A stretch of DNA of 64,000 nucleotides from Bog-473 sp963770645 (lineage in GTDB: Bacteria; Actinomycetota; Acidimicrobiia; Acidimicrobiales; RAAP-2), in NCBI GenBank assembly GCA_963770645.1, contig CAVYQL010000003.1, positions 992,001-1,056,000 on the forward strand. The letters are read 5' to 3'. Below, one piece after another: positions 8,836-17,189 of this stretch. The translations under genes were made by a program, and so were the position numbers. Below the pieces are notes generated by a model. The model did not search any database and was not told the DNA's origin. It was given only the letters and a program-made list of their open reading frames with translations. Position 1 is the stretch's first letter, and each line of letters opens with the position of its first letter.

Positions 8836-10491
8836 GTGGTGGACGCTGCACCGGACCAGAGGCCCCTCGGTGCGGCGCCCGACGTCGCCTTCGCCACCTT
8901 CAGCGACGACGGACCGTGGATCGTCGACCCCGATGCCCTCACGTGGCGCCGTGGACTGACCGGGGTGCGGGCGCGCCTCAGCGCTGCCCTCCCCTCTCTC
9001 ACCCGCCGGCGCACCATCCCGCCGGGCCGCAGGCTCGGCAGCACCCTGTGGCACCTCGGGGGCGCCCTCGGGCTGTGGTACTTGACCGACCGGCGCCGGG
9101 GCGGAGCCCGGTCGATCGCCGGCCTCTCCCACCGGTTGCGCGTCGCCGCCGAGACGCTCGGCCCGACCTACATCAAGCTCGGCCAGATCGTCGCCTCGGG
9201 CGACGGCATCTTCCCCGCCGAGCTCGTGGCCGAGTTCAAGTGGTGCCGGGACCAGGTGGCGCCCGAGCCGTGGGCCGTCATCGAGCGCGTGCTCGTCGAG
9301 GAGCTCGGCGGGCCACTCGACGCTGTCTTTGCCTCGGTCGAGCGGGTACCGCTCGCCGCCGCCTCCATCGCGCAGGTGCATCCGGCCACGTTGCTCGACG
9401 GTACGAAGGTCGTGGTCAAGGTGCAGCGGCCCTCGGTGGCGGACCGCGTCCGTCAGGACCTCGCTGTCATGTCATGGCTCGCGCCGCTCCTCGTGGGGCG
9501 CATCCCGGTCGCCGCGTTGGCCAACCCACCGGCGTTGGTCGAGCTGTTCGCGGAGACGATCACCGAAGAGCTCGATTTCCGGCTCGAAGCCGAGAACATG
9601 CTCGACATCGCCATGACCTTCGCCACGCTGGACCAGCGTGACTTCGTCGTGCCACGGCCGCACCCCTCGCTGGTGACGCGGCGCATGCTCGTCATGGAAC
9701 GTCTCGACGGGTTCAACTTCGCCGACGTCGAGGGCATGCATGCCGCCGGCATCGACACGGAGGCGGTCGTGCGGGCCGGCATGATCGGCTTCCTCGAGGG
9801 CTGCATGATGCTCGGCATCTTCCACGGTGACCTTCACGGCGGGAACCTCTTCGTGTTGCCATCGGGGAAGACCGCGCTGCTCGACTTCGGGATCACCGGC
9901 CGCCTGACCGAGGCCAAGCGCCTCGCGCTCCTCTCCCTTCTCGTCGGCGCGTCGAACGGGGACATCCCGGCTCAGGTCGCCGCACTGCGTGACCTGGGTG
10001 CGTTCCCCGACGATGTCGACGTGCAGCGCGTCATCGACGCTCTGGGGCTCGAGGGGCCACCGGTGGACCCGGTCACCCTGACCGCCGACGAGTTGGTGTC
10101 CGAGATGCAGCGGTCCATCAAGACGCTGCTCGCGCTGGGCGCCCGGTTGCCCAAGGAGCTCATGCTCTTCGTGAAGAACCTGATGTTCCTCGACGGCGCC
10201 ATCGCGACCTTGGCACCCGACCTCGACCTCTTCGCCGAAGTCGAGGCCATCGCGTTGATGTTCGCGGCCAAGCACGGCGAGCGGATCATGGCCCAGCTCG
10301 GTCTTGAACAGAGCGCGGACTGGGCCCCCGACATGGCGGGCTTCAAGGCGGGCTTCGGGCTGGACGAGACAACCGAGAGCCTGACGCACCGCGAGCTCCA
10401 GGCACGCCGCGCCGAGGTGCGCGAGAAGTTCGAGGGCCGGGGCCGCTCTCGTGGCCCACGGGCGGGACGGCGCCGAGGCGCCTCGGGCTAA
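8836..10491 (+). CDS. ABC1/AarF/UbiB-family atypical kinase
   Basis: 551 residues. Has the KxGQ motif (TYIKLGQIVASGDGIFP, about residue 112) diagnostic of the ABC1/ADCK/UbiB family, the ATP-site Lys in KVVVKVQRP, catalytic HGDLHGGNLF, and the metal-binding LDFGITG. Family members support isoprenoid-quinone or lipid metabolism as unorthodox kinases/ATPases; the substrate here is unknown. The C-terminus ends in a basic Arg-rich tail. Start GTG 8836 is the first plausible start; no strong ribosome site is visible. It stands alone, 140 nt after the response regulator, and converges with the Fic gene. Confidence 0.9.
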   Translation: MVDAAPDQRPLGAAPDVAFATFSDDGPWIVDPDALTWRRGLTGVRARLSAALPSLTRRRTIPPGRRLGSTLWHLGGALGLWYLTDRRRGGARSIAGLSHRLRVAAETLGPTYIKLGQIVASGDGIFPAELVAEFKWCRDQVAPEPWAVIERVLVEELGGPLDAVFASVERVPLAAASIAQVHPATLLDGTKVVVKVQRPSVADRVRQDLAVMSWLAPLLVGRIPVAALANPPALVELFAETITEELDFRLEAENMLDIAMTFATLDQRDFVVPRPHPSLVTRRMLVMERLDGFNFADVEGMHAAGIDTEAVVRAGMIGFLEGCMMLGIFHGDLHGGNLFVLPSGKTALLDFGITGRLTEAKRLALLSLLVGASNGDIPAQVAALRDLGAFPDDVDVQRVIDALGLEGPPVDPVTLTADELVSEMQRSIKTLLALGARLPKELMLFVKNLMFLDGAIATLAPDLDLFAEVEAIALMFAAKHGERIMAQLGLEQSADWAPDMAGFKAGFGLDETTESLTHRELQARRAEVREKFEGRGRSRGPRAGRRRGASG

Positions 10492-10498
10492 CCGAGGC

Positions 10499-11656
10499 TC
10501 ACGCCGTGTTCGACGTCCACCCCGAGACGAGCTCGACGAGCTCACGCGCTACCCAATAGTGCGTGGGCCGGCCGGGGCCCGACGCGCCGGGCAGGTAGCG
10601 CTCGACGATGCCTCGTTCGGCCAGCGCGGCGAGTGCGCTCTGCCCCGAGCGTGCCGAGACCCCGAGCCGTTCGGCGACGTCCGCCGCCGAGATGACCGGC
10701 TGCTCGGCGAGGAGATCGATCACCCGCCGGGCCGCCGCGTCCTCGCGCACACCGTCGAGCCGGGTGCGCCAGTCTGCCACCAGATCTTCTGAGTGCGCCA
10801 TGAGCTCGTTGGCCGCGTCGCCGCTCCGTTCCAATGCGGCCGCCATCCACTCGACCCACGGGTCCAACTGACCCATGCGGAACAGCGTCAGGCCGGCGAG
10901 ATACCCACCGGGGTCGCGTGCGATGACGACACTGACCGGTGGCGGGACCGTCAGCGCCAGGCGATGCGAGAGCACCCAGCCGATAAGTACCCGGCCGATC
11001 CGCCCGTTGCCGTCGCCGAAGGGATGGATCGACTCGAACTGCGCGTGGACGACCGAGGCCTGGGTGACCGGGTCGAGGAAATCGTCGTTGGCGAACGACA
11101 CCAGGTCCTCCATGAGGCCGCCGATCAGTTCGGGCGGCGGCGGCACGAACGCGGCGTCGCGCGGGGACGTGCCGCCCACCCAGGACTGCTCGGTGCGATA
11201 GGTGCCGACCATGCGCTGCGGGAGTGCTCCGCCGGACTCGGTCAGCCGCCGATGCCACCCGAGGATGTCCTTCTCGGTGAGGGGGCGCTGCGGTGAGGCC
11301 AGGGCCCCCATCACCGCGCCGAGGTTGTCGGCCACGTACGACGCAGCATCGCTCAGCGCTCCCCCGACCTCGGCCGCCGCGACGTCCGCCAGCGGCGCCG
11401 CGACGCCCTCGATAGAGGAGGACGCCACCCCCTCGGAGCGCAGGAGCAGCGTGGCGAGCGGTCCGAGGCGGGCCGAACGGTTCCCCGCCGCCACGGCCGC
11501 GGCGGCGGCCCGCTCGGTCAGCCGGCTGGCCTTGAGGCCGAGGTCGAACGGCTGGCCGGTCAGCGGCGCGGGCACCCACGCCCGCACCTCGGCGCCGTTC
11601 CACGAGACCGGGACCTCGTGTCCTCTGTATACGTGTCCTTCCGAAACCGCACCCAT
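10499..11656 (-). CDS. Fic-family protein with N-terminal inhibitory motif and C-terminal winged helix
   Basis: 385 residues. The Fic core carries HPFGDGNGR (211-219), the full catalytic consensus HPFx(D/E)GNGxxR for AMP transfer. Upstream, SSSIEG (79-84) fits the (S/T)xxxE(G/N) inhibitory helix, making this a class II Fic that restrains itself. Residues about 310-385 (VISAADVAERLGVSARSGQSALAALAERGIVER) form a winged helix-turn-helix, as in the common Fic/DUF4172-HTH proteins. No antitoxin-like gene is adjacent, consistent with built-in inhibition. No clear ribosome site precedes ATG 11656, so it may be leaderless. Divergent from the GNAT gene, with an inverted repeat over the start. Confidence 0.9.
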   Translation of the reverse strand: MGAVSEGHVYRGHEVPVSWNGAEVRAWVPAPLTGQPFDLGLKASRLTERAAAAAVAAGNRSARLGPLATLLLRSEGVASSSIEGVAAPLADVAAAEVGGALSDAASYVADNLGAVMGALASPQRPLTEKDILGWHRRLTESGGALPQRMVGTYRTEQSWVGGTSPRDAAFVPPPPELIGGLMEDLVSFANDDFLDPVTQASVVHAQFESIHPFGDGNGRIGRVLIGWVLSHRLALTVPPPVSVVIARDPGGYLAGLTLFRMGQLDPWVEWMAAALERSGDAANELMAHSEDLVADWRTRLDGVREDAAARRVIDLLAEQPVISAADVAERLGVSARSGQSALAALAERGIVERYLPGASGPGRPTHYWVARELVELVSGWTSNTA

Positions 11657-11667
11657 TTACGGAAGGA
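11636..11667. promoter_or_regulatory. Inverted repeat across the Fic start codon, candidate operator
   Basis: TCCTTCCG (11636-11643) and CGGAAGGA (11660-11667) are exact 8-bp complements with a 16-nt spacer. The Fic start codon (11654-11656) lies between them, and the divergent GNAT gene starts 29 nt further on. The position suits a dimeric winged-helix protein, possibly the Fic C-terminal domain acting on its own promoter. Function is inferred. Confidence 0.45.
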
Positions 11668-11695
11668 TAGGTGCCGCCCCCGTAACCTGGCCGGC

Positions 11696-12130
11696 GTGCG
11701 CATCCGGCCTCTGACACAGACCGACTGGGACGACTGGCGGGCGTTGTGGGCGGGTTACCTCGACTTCTACCGCGCCACGCTCTCGGAGGAGACCTCGGGC
11801 GCCACGTTCGAGCGCCTCTGCGGTGCCGACGACACCATGTTCGGCATCATCGCCCTCGACGACGAGGGGGTGGGCATCGGGATGGCCAACTGCGTCCTGC
11901 ACGCCCAGACCTGGTCCCGGCAGCCCACGTGCTACCTCGAGGACCTTTTCGTCGATCCCTCCGCACGCGGGCAGGACGTCGGGCGCGCCCTGCTGCACGC
12001 CGCCAAAGAGGCGGCGCTGCAGCGCGGGGCGGGTCGCCTGTACTGGCACACCCAGGTCTACAACGGACGGGCGCGGTCGCTCTACGACCAGGTGGCGCAC
12101 CCCACGTCCTTCGTCGTCTACGAGATGTAG
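11696..12130 (+). CDS. GNAT-family N-acetyltransferase
   Basis: 144 residues from GTG 11696 (MRIRPLTQTDWDDWRALWAG). Single GNAT domain: acetyl-CoA site CYLEDLFVDPSARGQDVGRA (motif A, the Q/RxxGxG/A loop as ARGQDVGRALL), then RLYWHTQVYNGRARSLYDQV (motif B with the Asn/Tyr pair). Acceptor unknown; the length and ending F-V-V-Y-E-M match small-molecule or antibiotic-type GNATs. Only 39 nt separate it from the divergent Fic gene. Confidence 0.88.
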   Translation: MRIRPLTQTDWDDWRALWAGYLDFYRATLSEETSGATFERLCGADDTMFGIIALDDEGVGIGMANCVLHAQTWSRQPTCYLEDLFVDPSARGQDVGRALLHAAKEAALQRGAGRLYWHTQVYNGRARSLYDQVAHPTSFVVYEM

Positions 12131-12268
12131 CCCTGTCACAACGCCTCCGTATGGTCCTCAGTGTGACGGTCCTCCCCGTGCTCTCGACGGCGCCCGCGAC
12201 GGCGCCTGCGTCCACCCCTCGCATCCTGGCCCGGGACCAAGCCGGCCAGTAGGGTTCGACCGATCGTC

Positions 12269-13657
12269 ATGCCGCCACGACGTCGCACCGCGACATCCAA
12301 TTTCGGTGTCGGACGCCGCGAGTCCCACGTGGCGGACGCCTTCTACTCCCGCTTCGAAGCACCGGAGCTGAGCGCGGACGAGCACGTGAACCCGCACGAG
12401 CCCGGTGTGTCGTGCGTGTGCGGTGATGCCCGCCGGATGGATGGGTTGGCGGACGACTCGGTGGCCCTCGTCGTCACCTCACCCCCCTACTTCGCCGGCA
12501 AGCAGTACGAGGAGGAGCTCGACCGCGAGGGGGTGCCGGGGTCCTATATCGAGTACCTGGCGCTGCTGCGCGACGTGTTCGCCGAGTGCAAGCGGGTGCT
12601 CGAGCCGGGCGGCCGCATCGCCGTCAACGTCGCCAACCTCGGCCGCAAGCCGTATCGCAGCCTGGCGGCCGACGTCATGGGCATCCTCCAAGACGACCTG
12701 CACCTGCTGCCCCGCGGCGAGATCGTGTGGCAGAAGGGCGAGGGCGCCAGCGGCTCGTGCGCGTGGGGCTCCTTCCGCTCGGCCGCCAACCCGGTCCTGC
12801 GTGACGTCACCGAGCGGGTGATCGTGGCGAGCAAGGGCCGCTTCGGGCGCGCCCGTTCCCCGAAGGAGCGCCGGCGTGACGGGCTGCCCCACGAGAGCAG
12901 CATCGGCGCCGACGATTTCATGGCGCTGACGCTCGACGTGTGGGACATCCCACCCGAGAGCGCGGTGCGGGTGCGGCACCCGGCGCCGTTCCCCGTCGAG
13001 CTGCCGCTGCGGTTGATGGAGCTCTACACGTATCGAGGCGACCTTGTCGTCGACCCCTTCGCCGGGTCGGGATCGACCCTCGTGGCGGCGCGGCGCAGCG
13101 GGCGCGACGCCGTCGGCTACGACACCGACCCGCACTACGTCGAGCTGGCGCTGGCGCGGCTGGCCACAGAGGGTGACGGGGACCCGCGGCCGGGCACCGA
13201 TGGCGCTTCCGCCTCGACGTTGGCCAAGGCAGCCCTCGAGGGCGCAGGCTTCCGCGACGTACGGCCCAACCGTCGCCTGCGCGGCCTCGGCATGGCCGTC
13301 GACTTCACGGCCACCGACGCCGCGGGCCGGACGTGGTACTTCGACGTCGCGGGGCCCAACTCGGCGTTCCGGGGGGGCATGGCGCGATCGGACACGGTGT
13401 GGCGCACGCTGGGGCGTGCCCACGTGATGGCCGCGAGCGACATCTCCCCGTTCGTGGTGCTGACCACCCAGCTGCCGCGCGCGGGCACCGAAGCCGACCG
13501 TGCGCTGCGGGCTCCGGGGCCGGGCGGGCTGTTCGACGCCGTCGACCTGCTCTCGGCCGAGGCACTGGCGCGGCTGGCCACGTACGCGCGTGGACGGTGC
13601 GCCAGCCCGCTGGCGGGGTTCTGGGCCTCTTCGGACGTCTCGCCGGGGGCGGTCTGA
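12269..13657 (+). CDS. Beta-class DNA methyltransferase with C-terminal nuclease-like extension
   Basis: 462 residues. Catalytic motif IV TSPPYF (70-75) precedes AdoMet motif I DPFAGSGST (262-270), the order of beta-class N4-cytosine/N6-adenine methyltransferases; SPPY favours N4-cytosine but does not prove it. The catalytic domain ends near residue 300 (YDTDPHYVELALARL). About 150 further residues follow, with LAKAALEGAGF, GMAVDFTATDAAGRTWYFDV and RSDTVWRTLGRAHVM. The strand-turn-strand layout with conserved acids resembles a PD-(D/E)xK-type fold, but the Lys expected after the second acid is absent. The next gene starts 3 nt later, so this opens a cluster with a small protein and a nuclease-like protein. 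Probably modification or defence; target site unknown. Confidence 0.85.
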   Translation: MPPRRRTATSNFGVGRRESHVADAFYSRFEAPELSADEHVNPHEPGVSCVCGDARRMDGLADDSVALVVTSPPYFAGKQYEEELDREGVPGSYIEYLALLRDVFAECKRVLEPGGRIAVNVANLGRKPYRSLAADVMGILQDDLHLLPRGEIVWQKGEGASGSCAWGSFRSAANPVLRDVTERVIVASKGRFGRARSPKERRRDGLPHESSIGADDFMALTLDVWDIPPESAVRVRHPAPFPVELPLRLMELYTYRGDLVVDPFAGSGSTLVAARRSGRDAVGYDTDPHYVELALARLATEGDGDPRPGTDGASASTLAKAALEGAGFRDVRPNRRLRGLGMAVDFTATDAAGRTWYFDVAGPNSAFRGGMARSDTVWRTLGRAHVMAASDISPFVVLTTQLPRAGTEADRALRAPGPGGLFDAVDLLSAEALARLATYARGRCASPLAGFWASSDVSPGAV

Positions 13658-13660
13658 GCC

Positions 13661-13975
13661 GTGGGCGCTGTCGTGGCGTGCGCAGTCGTGCGTGACGACC
13701 CGCCGCGGGTCTTCGTCGCCGAGGACCTCGACACGCTGAATTGGGTACTGGCCTGCCAGCTGGTGGCCAAGACCCCGGGCGACGAATTGCCGGCCGGCGA
13801 ACGGGACGCGCTGCGCCTCGCCCTCCAAGAGCAGCGGTGGGGCGACGCCGTGTTCGCCTTCATCGCCCGCACAGGCATCGCGGTGGACGTGTACGAGAGC
13901 ACGGAACTGCATCTCGCCGCGGACGCCGCCGTCGGCCCGCTCGAGCTGCAGCTCACGCCCCTCTTCTCTGGCTAG
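13661..13975 (+). CDS. Small unknown protein coupled to the methyltransferase gene
   Basis: 104 residues from GTG 13661, 3 nt after the methyltransferase stop, so co-translated. Not recognised. Sequence features: a beta-like start (AVVACAVVRDDPPRVFVAED), helical NWVLACQLVAKTPGDELPAGERDALRLAL and RWGDAVFAFIARTG, then a short acidic strand and hydrophobic end LELQLTPLFSG. Soluble, no Cys pair or HTH signature. The position between methyltransferase and nuclease-like gene suggests a specificity, control or adaptor subunit, which is speculation. Confidence 0.75.
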   Translation: MGAVVACAVVRDDPPRVFVAEDLDTLNWVLACQLVAKTPGDELPAGERDALRLALQEQRWGDAVFAFIARTGIAVDVYESTELHLAADAAVGPLELQLTPLFSG

Positions 13976-13985
13976 CCGACCCGAT

Positions 13986-14088
13986 CGACCGGGACGACCG
14001 GGATGACCGGACCGCCCCTACCGGGTTCACCCCCGTGACAGGGGCGAGCCCACGGCGGAGCCACAACGGAGCCACAACGGAGCCATGA
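13986..14088. repeat. Two sets of short direct repeats before the nuclease-like gene
   Basis: Set 1: CGACCGGGA at 13986-13994 and 13995-14003, then the variant TGACCGGA from 14004. Set 2: CGGAGCCACAA at 14056-14066 and 14067-14077, then CGGAGCCATGA at 14078-14088. The 11-bp spacing of set 2 is one helical turn, as in iteron-type operators. They fill the only gap in the cluster (13976-14143), so they could regulate the nuclease-like gene separately from the methyltransferase. Confidence 0.55.
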
Positions 14089-14143
14089 CGGAATCTCGCG
14101 TGCAGCAATGAGGCCATGAGGCGGGTCGTGCCAGGATTCGAGG

Positions 14144-15382
14144 ATGCCGAGCGACCGCACCACGGTGACCGAGCTCGGCACCGGGTTCGGCATGCTCGGC
14201 CTGCCCGACGTCGACGCCGCGGTGCGCTCGCGCACACCGGTCATGCAGAGCGTCTCGCCCGAGATGTGGGAGCGCCTGGCGGCGCTCCGCGCCGGGGGTG
14301 CCTTCGACACGGAGTTCCACGCAGCGTGGGCCAACGGGCAGGCCTTCCTCGCCGCCACCGACGGCCTGCGGGGCCGGCTGCCCACCGTCGTGGAATGGAA
14401 GGGCACAGGAAGGGCACCCGGTGACGAGGTGGCCCCCATCGATCTGCGGGTCGACCACGTCTACCTCGTCAGCTGCAAGTACCTCTCGAACATCCTCTTC
14501 AACGCATCACCGTCGCACGTCTTCGACTACTTGCTGACGGGCGGGCAGAGCCGCGCCGGCCGGAGCACCCACGACTCTCTCCCCGGCGGCGCGGACTGGT
14601 ATGCCGAGGTCGCACCCCGCGAGCACCAGGCGCTCTACGAGGCGGTCCGTGTGTCACTGCTCCGTGTCGCGGACGGGCCCGCCGACCCCATGCCGGCGCC
14701 GGCAGCGGCGCCGGTGGCGCGGACGGGATCAGCGCGGCCGGGTACGCGACGCAGGGCGTCGGTTGTGTCGCTGCCGGGATTCGACCCGGTCGGCGATGTC
14801 GGTGGCGGTGCCGATGGGGCACGAAGGGCCGCGGCGAGTGCGTCTCCCTCGCTCGCTCTGCGCGCCCTCCCCGAGCGCGCCGTCGACCTCACGACGGCGC
14901 AGCGCGACGCGCTGGGGCAATGGCTGCGCGCGGGCTGGCCGGAGGAAGCCAAGGACCGCTACGCCGCGTTGTCGGACGAGGTGGCACGAGCTTCGGCGCG
15001 GCGGTGGGAGCAGGCCATTGCCGGCGTCGGCATCGGCGGGACCGGGGAGGCCATGCTCTGGCGCCTCCTGCGCATCGGTAGCGCCCCTTACTTCGTCCTC
15101 GGCTCATCGACCGCGCGTTCGCTCCGGCTGCGTATCGCGACGTCGTGGGACTGGCGGCAGCAGTACAAGCTCGCTTCGTTCTCGGTCGAGGCCCAGACAG
15201 GTGGGCAGCCGCGTGTCGGCTGGGAGGCGGTGGTGCGCGACCGTGTCTCTCACGAGCTCACCGAGGTGGCCGGACATGTCGAGGTGCGATGGAGCCATGG
15301 CCGCTTCGGTGGGTTGCCCGAGGCCAAGGGATACCTCGACGTGCCCCACCATCTCGTACCGGGGTATTTCCAGCTCCGATGA
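14144..15382 (+). CDS. Unrecognised protein with nuclease-like E...D...K segment
   Basis: 412 residues from ATG 14144. N-terminal third: helical start, then TVVEWKGTGR (E84, K86) and PIDLRVDHVYLVSCKYLSNI (D104, K112). The E - D - x(n) - K spacing in predicted beta strands resembles restriction-endonuclease-like cores, with Ser-Cys in place of the usual (D/E)x before Lys. NASPSHVFDYLL follows. Residues about 186-245 are a Pro/Ala/Arg-rich linker. The C-terminal part contains a helical region (DALGQWLRAGWPEEAKDRYA) and a beta-rich end (VAGHVEVRWSHGRFGGLPEA ... VPGYFQLR). No named family is recognised. Context: downstream of a DNA methyltransferase and coupled by ATGA overlap to a GNAT gene. Candidate restriction partner; unproven. 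Confidence 0.7.
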   Translation: MPSDRTTVTELGTGFGMLGLPDVDAAVRSRTPVMQSVSPEMWERLAALRAGGAFDTEFHAAWANGQAFLAATDGLRGRLPTVVEWKGTGRAPGDEVAPIDLRVDHVYLVSCKYLSNILFNASPSHVFDYLLTGGQSRAGRSTHDSLPGGADWYAEVAPREHQALYEAVRVSLLRVADGPADPMPAPAAAPVARTGSARPGTRRRASVVSLPGFDPVGDVGGGADGARRAAASASPSLALRALPERAVDLTTAQRDALGQWLRAGWPEEAKDRYAALSDEVARASARRWEQAIAGVGIGGTGEAMLWRLLRIGSAPYFVLGSSTARSLRLRIATSWDWRQQYKLASFSVEAQTGGQPRVGWEAVVRDRVSHELTEVAGHVEVRWSHGRFGGLPEAKGYLDVPHHLVPGYFQLR

Positions 15383-15972
15383 ACATGTTCGACCTCGAGG
15401 CCTTCACTCCTCCTCTGCACGTCCCACTCCTCGCCCGGCCGCCGGTCGTGCTGCGGCCCTATGCGATCTCGGACCTGGCCATGGTGCGTCATGCCTCAGC
15501 CGACCCCGCGATCCCGCCGATCTCCTCAGTCCCGGCGACCTACACCGATGACGCGGGACGGGCCTTCATCGAGCGCCAGCACGCGCGGGCCAGCGAGGGC
15601 GACGGGTTCTCCTTCGTGATCGCTCGGGGCGACGAGCCCAGTGCCGGGCTCGGCTCCATCGGTCTGTGGCTCCAAGAGATCGAGAGCGGCCGGGCTTCCA
15701 TCGGCTACTGGCTCCTCGCCACCGCGCGCGAGCACGGCCTGGCCGCCTGTGCCCTGCGCGCTGTCGTCGACTTCGCGTTCGACGAACTCTCCATCCCCCG
15801 TCTGCACCTCTTCGTCGAGCCCTGGAACATCGCGTCGGCGCGGACCGCCGAGGCCGCTGGCTTCCGCCGGGAGGCCACCTTGCGGGGTTGGGAGCGCATC
15901 GACGGCACGCAACACGATGCCGACTGCTTCGCCTTCTTGCACAGCGAACGGGAATCGACCGGCCGATCCTGA
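15379..15972 (+). CDS. GNAT-family acetyltransferase (RimJ/RimL type)
   Basis: 197 residues; ATG 15379 overlaps the preceding stop (ATGA). RimJ-like acetyltransferase (Acetyltransf_3): early RPPVVLRPYAISDLAMVRH, central SIGLWLQEIESGRASIGYWL, CoA region AREHGLAACALRAVVDFAF, and the diagnostic LHLFVEPWNIASARTAEAAG. Members acetylate protein N-termini or small amines. Tight coupling to the nuclease-like gene is unusual for a housekeeping GNAT, so it may belong to the cluster or simply follow it. Confidence 0.88.
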   Translation: MNMFDLEAFTPPLHVPLLARPPVVLRPYAISDLAMVRHASADPAIPPISSVPATYTDDAGRAFIERQHARASEGDGFSFVIARGDEPSAGLGSIGLWLQEIESGRASIGYWLLATAREHGLAACALRAVVDFAFDELSIPRLHLFVEPWNIASARTAEAAGFRREATLRGWERIDGTQHDADCFAFLHSERESTGRS

Positions 15973-16012
15973 CGTCGCTCTTGTGCTTTGCGGGCTCTGC
16001 GAGACTGCGACA

Positions 16013-16340
16013 GTGTTCTGCCAGGACCACAGGAGCGAGGACATCGCCACTCGGATCGACCACCTCATGGAGGCTGCGTTCGAAGACGACGGCGAGCGGC
16101 TGGCCATCGTCCGCCGTCACGTGGCACCAGACTTCGTCGACATCACCCCCCAAGGCCGTCTTCGAGGGGCCAGCGGGGCTGAGCGAGGCGTTTGCGATGT
16201 ACCGCCGCGCCGACCGGCGACCGGTCACCCTCCGGCGGACCAGCAGTATCGACCTGCACCACGGCTACTTCGGCTACACCTGGCAACGAGTGGAGCGCGG
16301 GGCCACCGCGATGAAAGGCTGGCTCGACGAGGATGGGTGA
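16013..16340 (+). pseudogene. SnoaL/NTF2-like small protein, one frameshift
   Basis: From GTG 16013 the frame reads IATRIDHLMEAAFEDDGERL ... HVAPDFVDITP, the opening of a SnoaL/NTF2-like cone fold, then fails. The rest (AVFEGPAGLSEAFAMYR ... HHGYFGYTWQRVERGATA) is in the next frame to 16340. The switch is at a run of six Cs near 16144-16151; five Cs would give ITPKAVFEGPAGLSE without a break. Restored length is about 108 residues, a typical single domain. Role unknown. A homopolymer error or a recent knockout are equally possible. Confidence 0.65.
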
Positions 16341-16391
16341 CGCGATGACGGGAGACGGACTGACAGGGCAACGGCCAAGGAGGAACCACTG

Positions 16392-17189
16392 ATGCTGGTG
16401 CTGGTCGAAGTAGAGGACCGCGTCGCCACCGTGACGCTGAATCGCCCCGAGTCACGCAACGCGATCTCGTCCGAACTCCATGGCCAGCTCGATGCGGCGA
16501 TCACCGAGCTCGATGAGCGAGACGACGTGGGATGCATCGTGCTCACTGGAGCGGACCCCGCGTTCTGCGCCGGCATGGACCTCAAGTCCCTCGCCACCGA
16601 GAACCGCTCGACGCAGCAGGAACGCCAACGTCAAGCCGCTCGGTTCGAGATGCTGGCACCCCACCAGGCACCGGTCATCGGGGCCATCAACGGGCCCACC
16701 GTGACCGGAGGGCTCGAGCTCGCCATGTGCTGCGACTTCCTCATCGCCTCGGAACGGGCCCGCTTCGCCGACACGCACGCGAGGGTCGGGGTCATGCCTG
16801 GTGGCGGCATGACCATCCGCCTTCCCCAGCTGGTCGGTATCGACCGGGCGCGGCGGATGAGCTTCACCGGCGACTACATCGACGCCGAGACGGCGCGCGA
16901 CTGGGGCCTGGTCGTCGAGGTGGTCCCCCACGAAGCTCTGCTCCCACGGGCCCGCGAGCTCGCGGCAACCATCGCCTCCATCCCGAACGAATACGTCCGC
17001 GAGTTGCGGCGCGGCTACGCAGAGATCAGCGCGCTGTCCGGGGCGGAAGCCCTGGCCGCAGAAAACCGGTGGTCGCGTGACTGGATGGCAGAGCGATTCG
17101 ACCAGAGCCGCCTCGCCGGCGAGCGCGAGAAGATCGTGGCCCGGGGGAGGGACCAGAACACCGGGCTCGAGCGTGGCGCGCCGGCGTGA
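16392..17189 (+). CDS. Enoyl-CoA hydratase/isomerase family protein
   Basis: 265 residues with an excellent ribosome site (AAGGAGG, ATG 16392). Crotonase fold: VATVTLNRPESRNAIS, the first oxyanion-hole segment ADPAFCAGMDLKSL, the second INGPTVTGGLELAMCCDFLI, and DTHARVGVMPGGGM. Of the hydratase glutamate pair, the second position is Gly in MPGGGM, so it may act on a different acyl-CoA reaction. Its stop overlaps the following LLM gene (GTGA), indicating a joint pathway of acyl-CoA breakdown. Confidence 0.9.
   Translation: MLVLVEVEDRVATVTLNRPESRNAISSELHGQLDAAITELDERDDVGCIVLTGADPAFCAGMDLKSLATENRSTQQERQRQAARFEMLAPHQAPVIGAINGPTVTGGLELAMCCDFLIASERARFADTHARVGVMPGGGMTIRLPQLVGIDRARRMSFTGDYIDAETARDWGLVVEVVPHEALLPRARELAATIASIPNEYVRELRRGYAEISALSGAEALAAENRWSRDWMAERFDQSRLAGEREKIVARGRDQNTGLERGAPA

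Noticed and set aside
12135..12167. Inverted repeat GTCACA/TGTGAC before the methyltransferase
   Set aside because: Six-bp arms over 21 nt are expected by chance; no supporting context.
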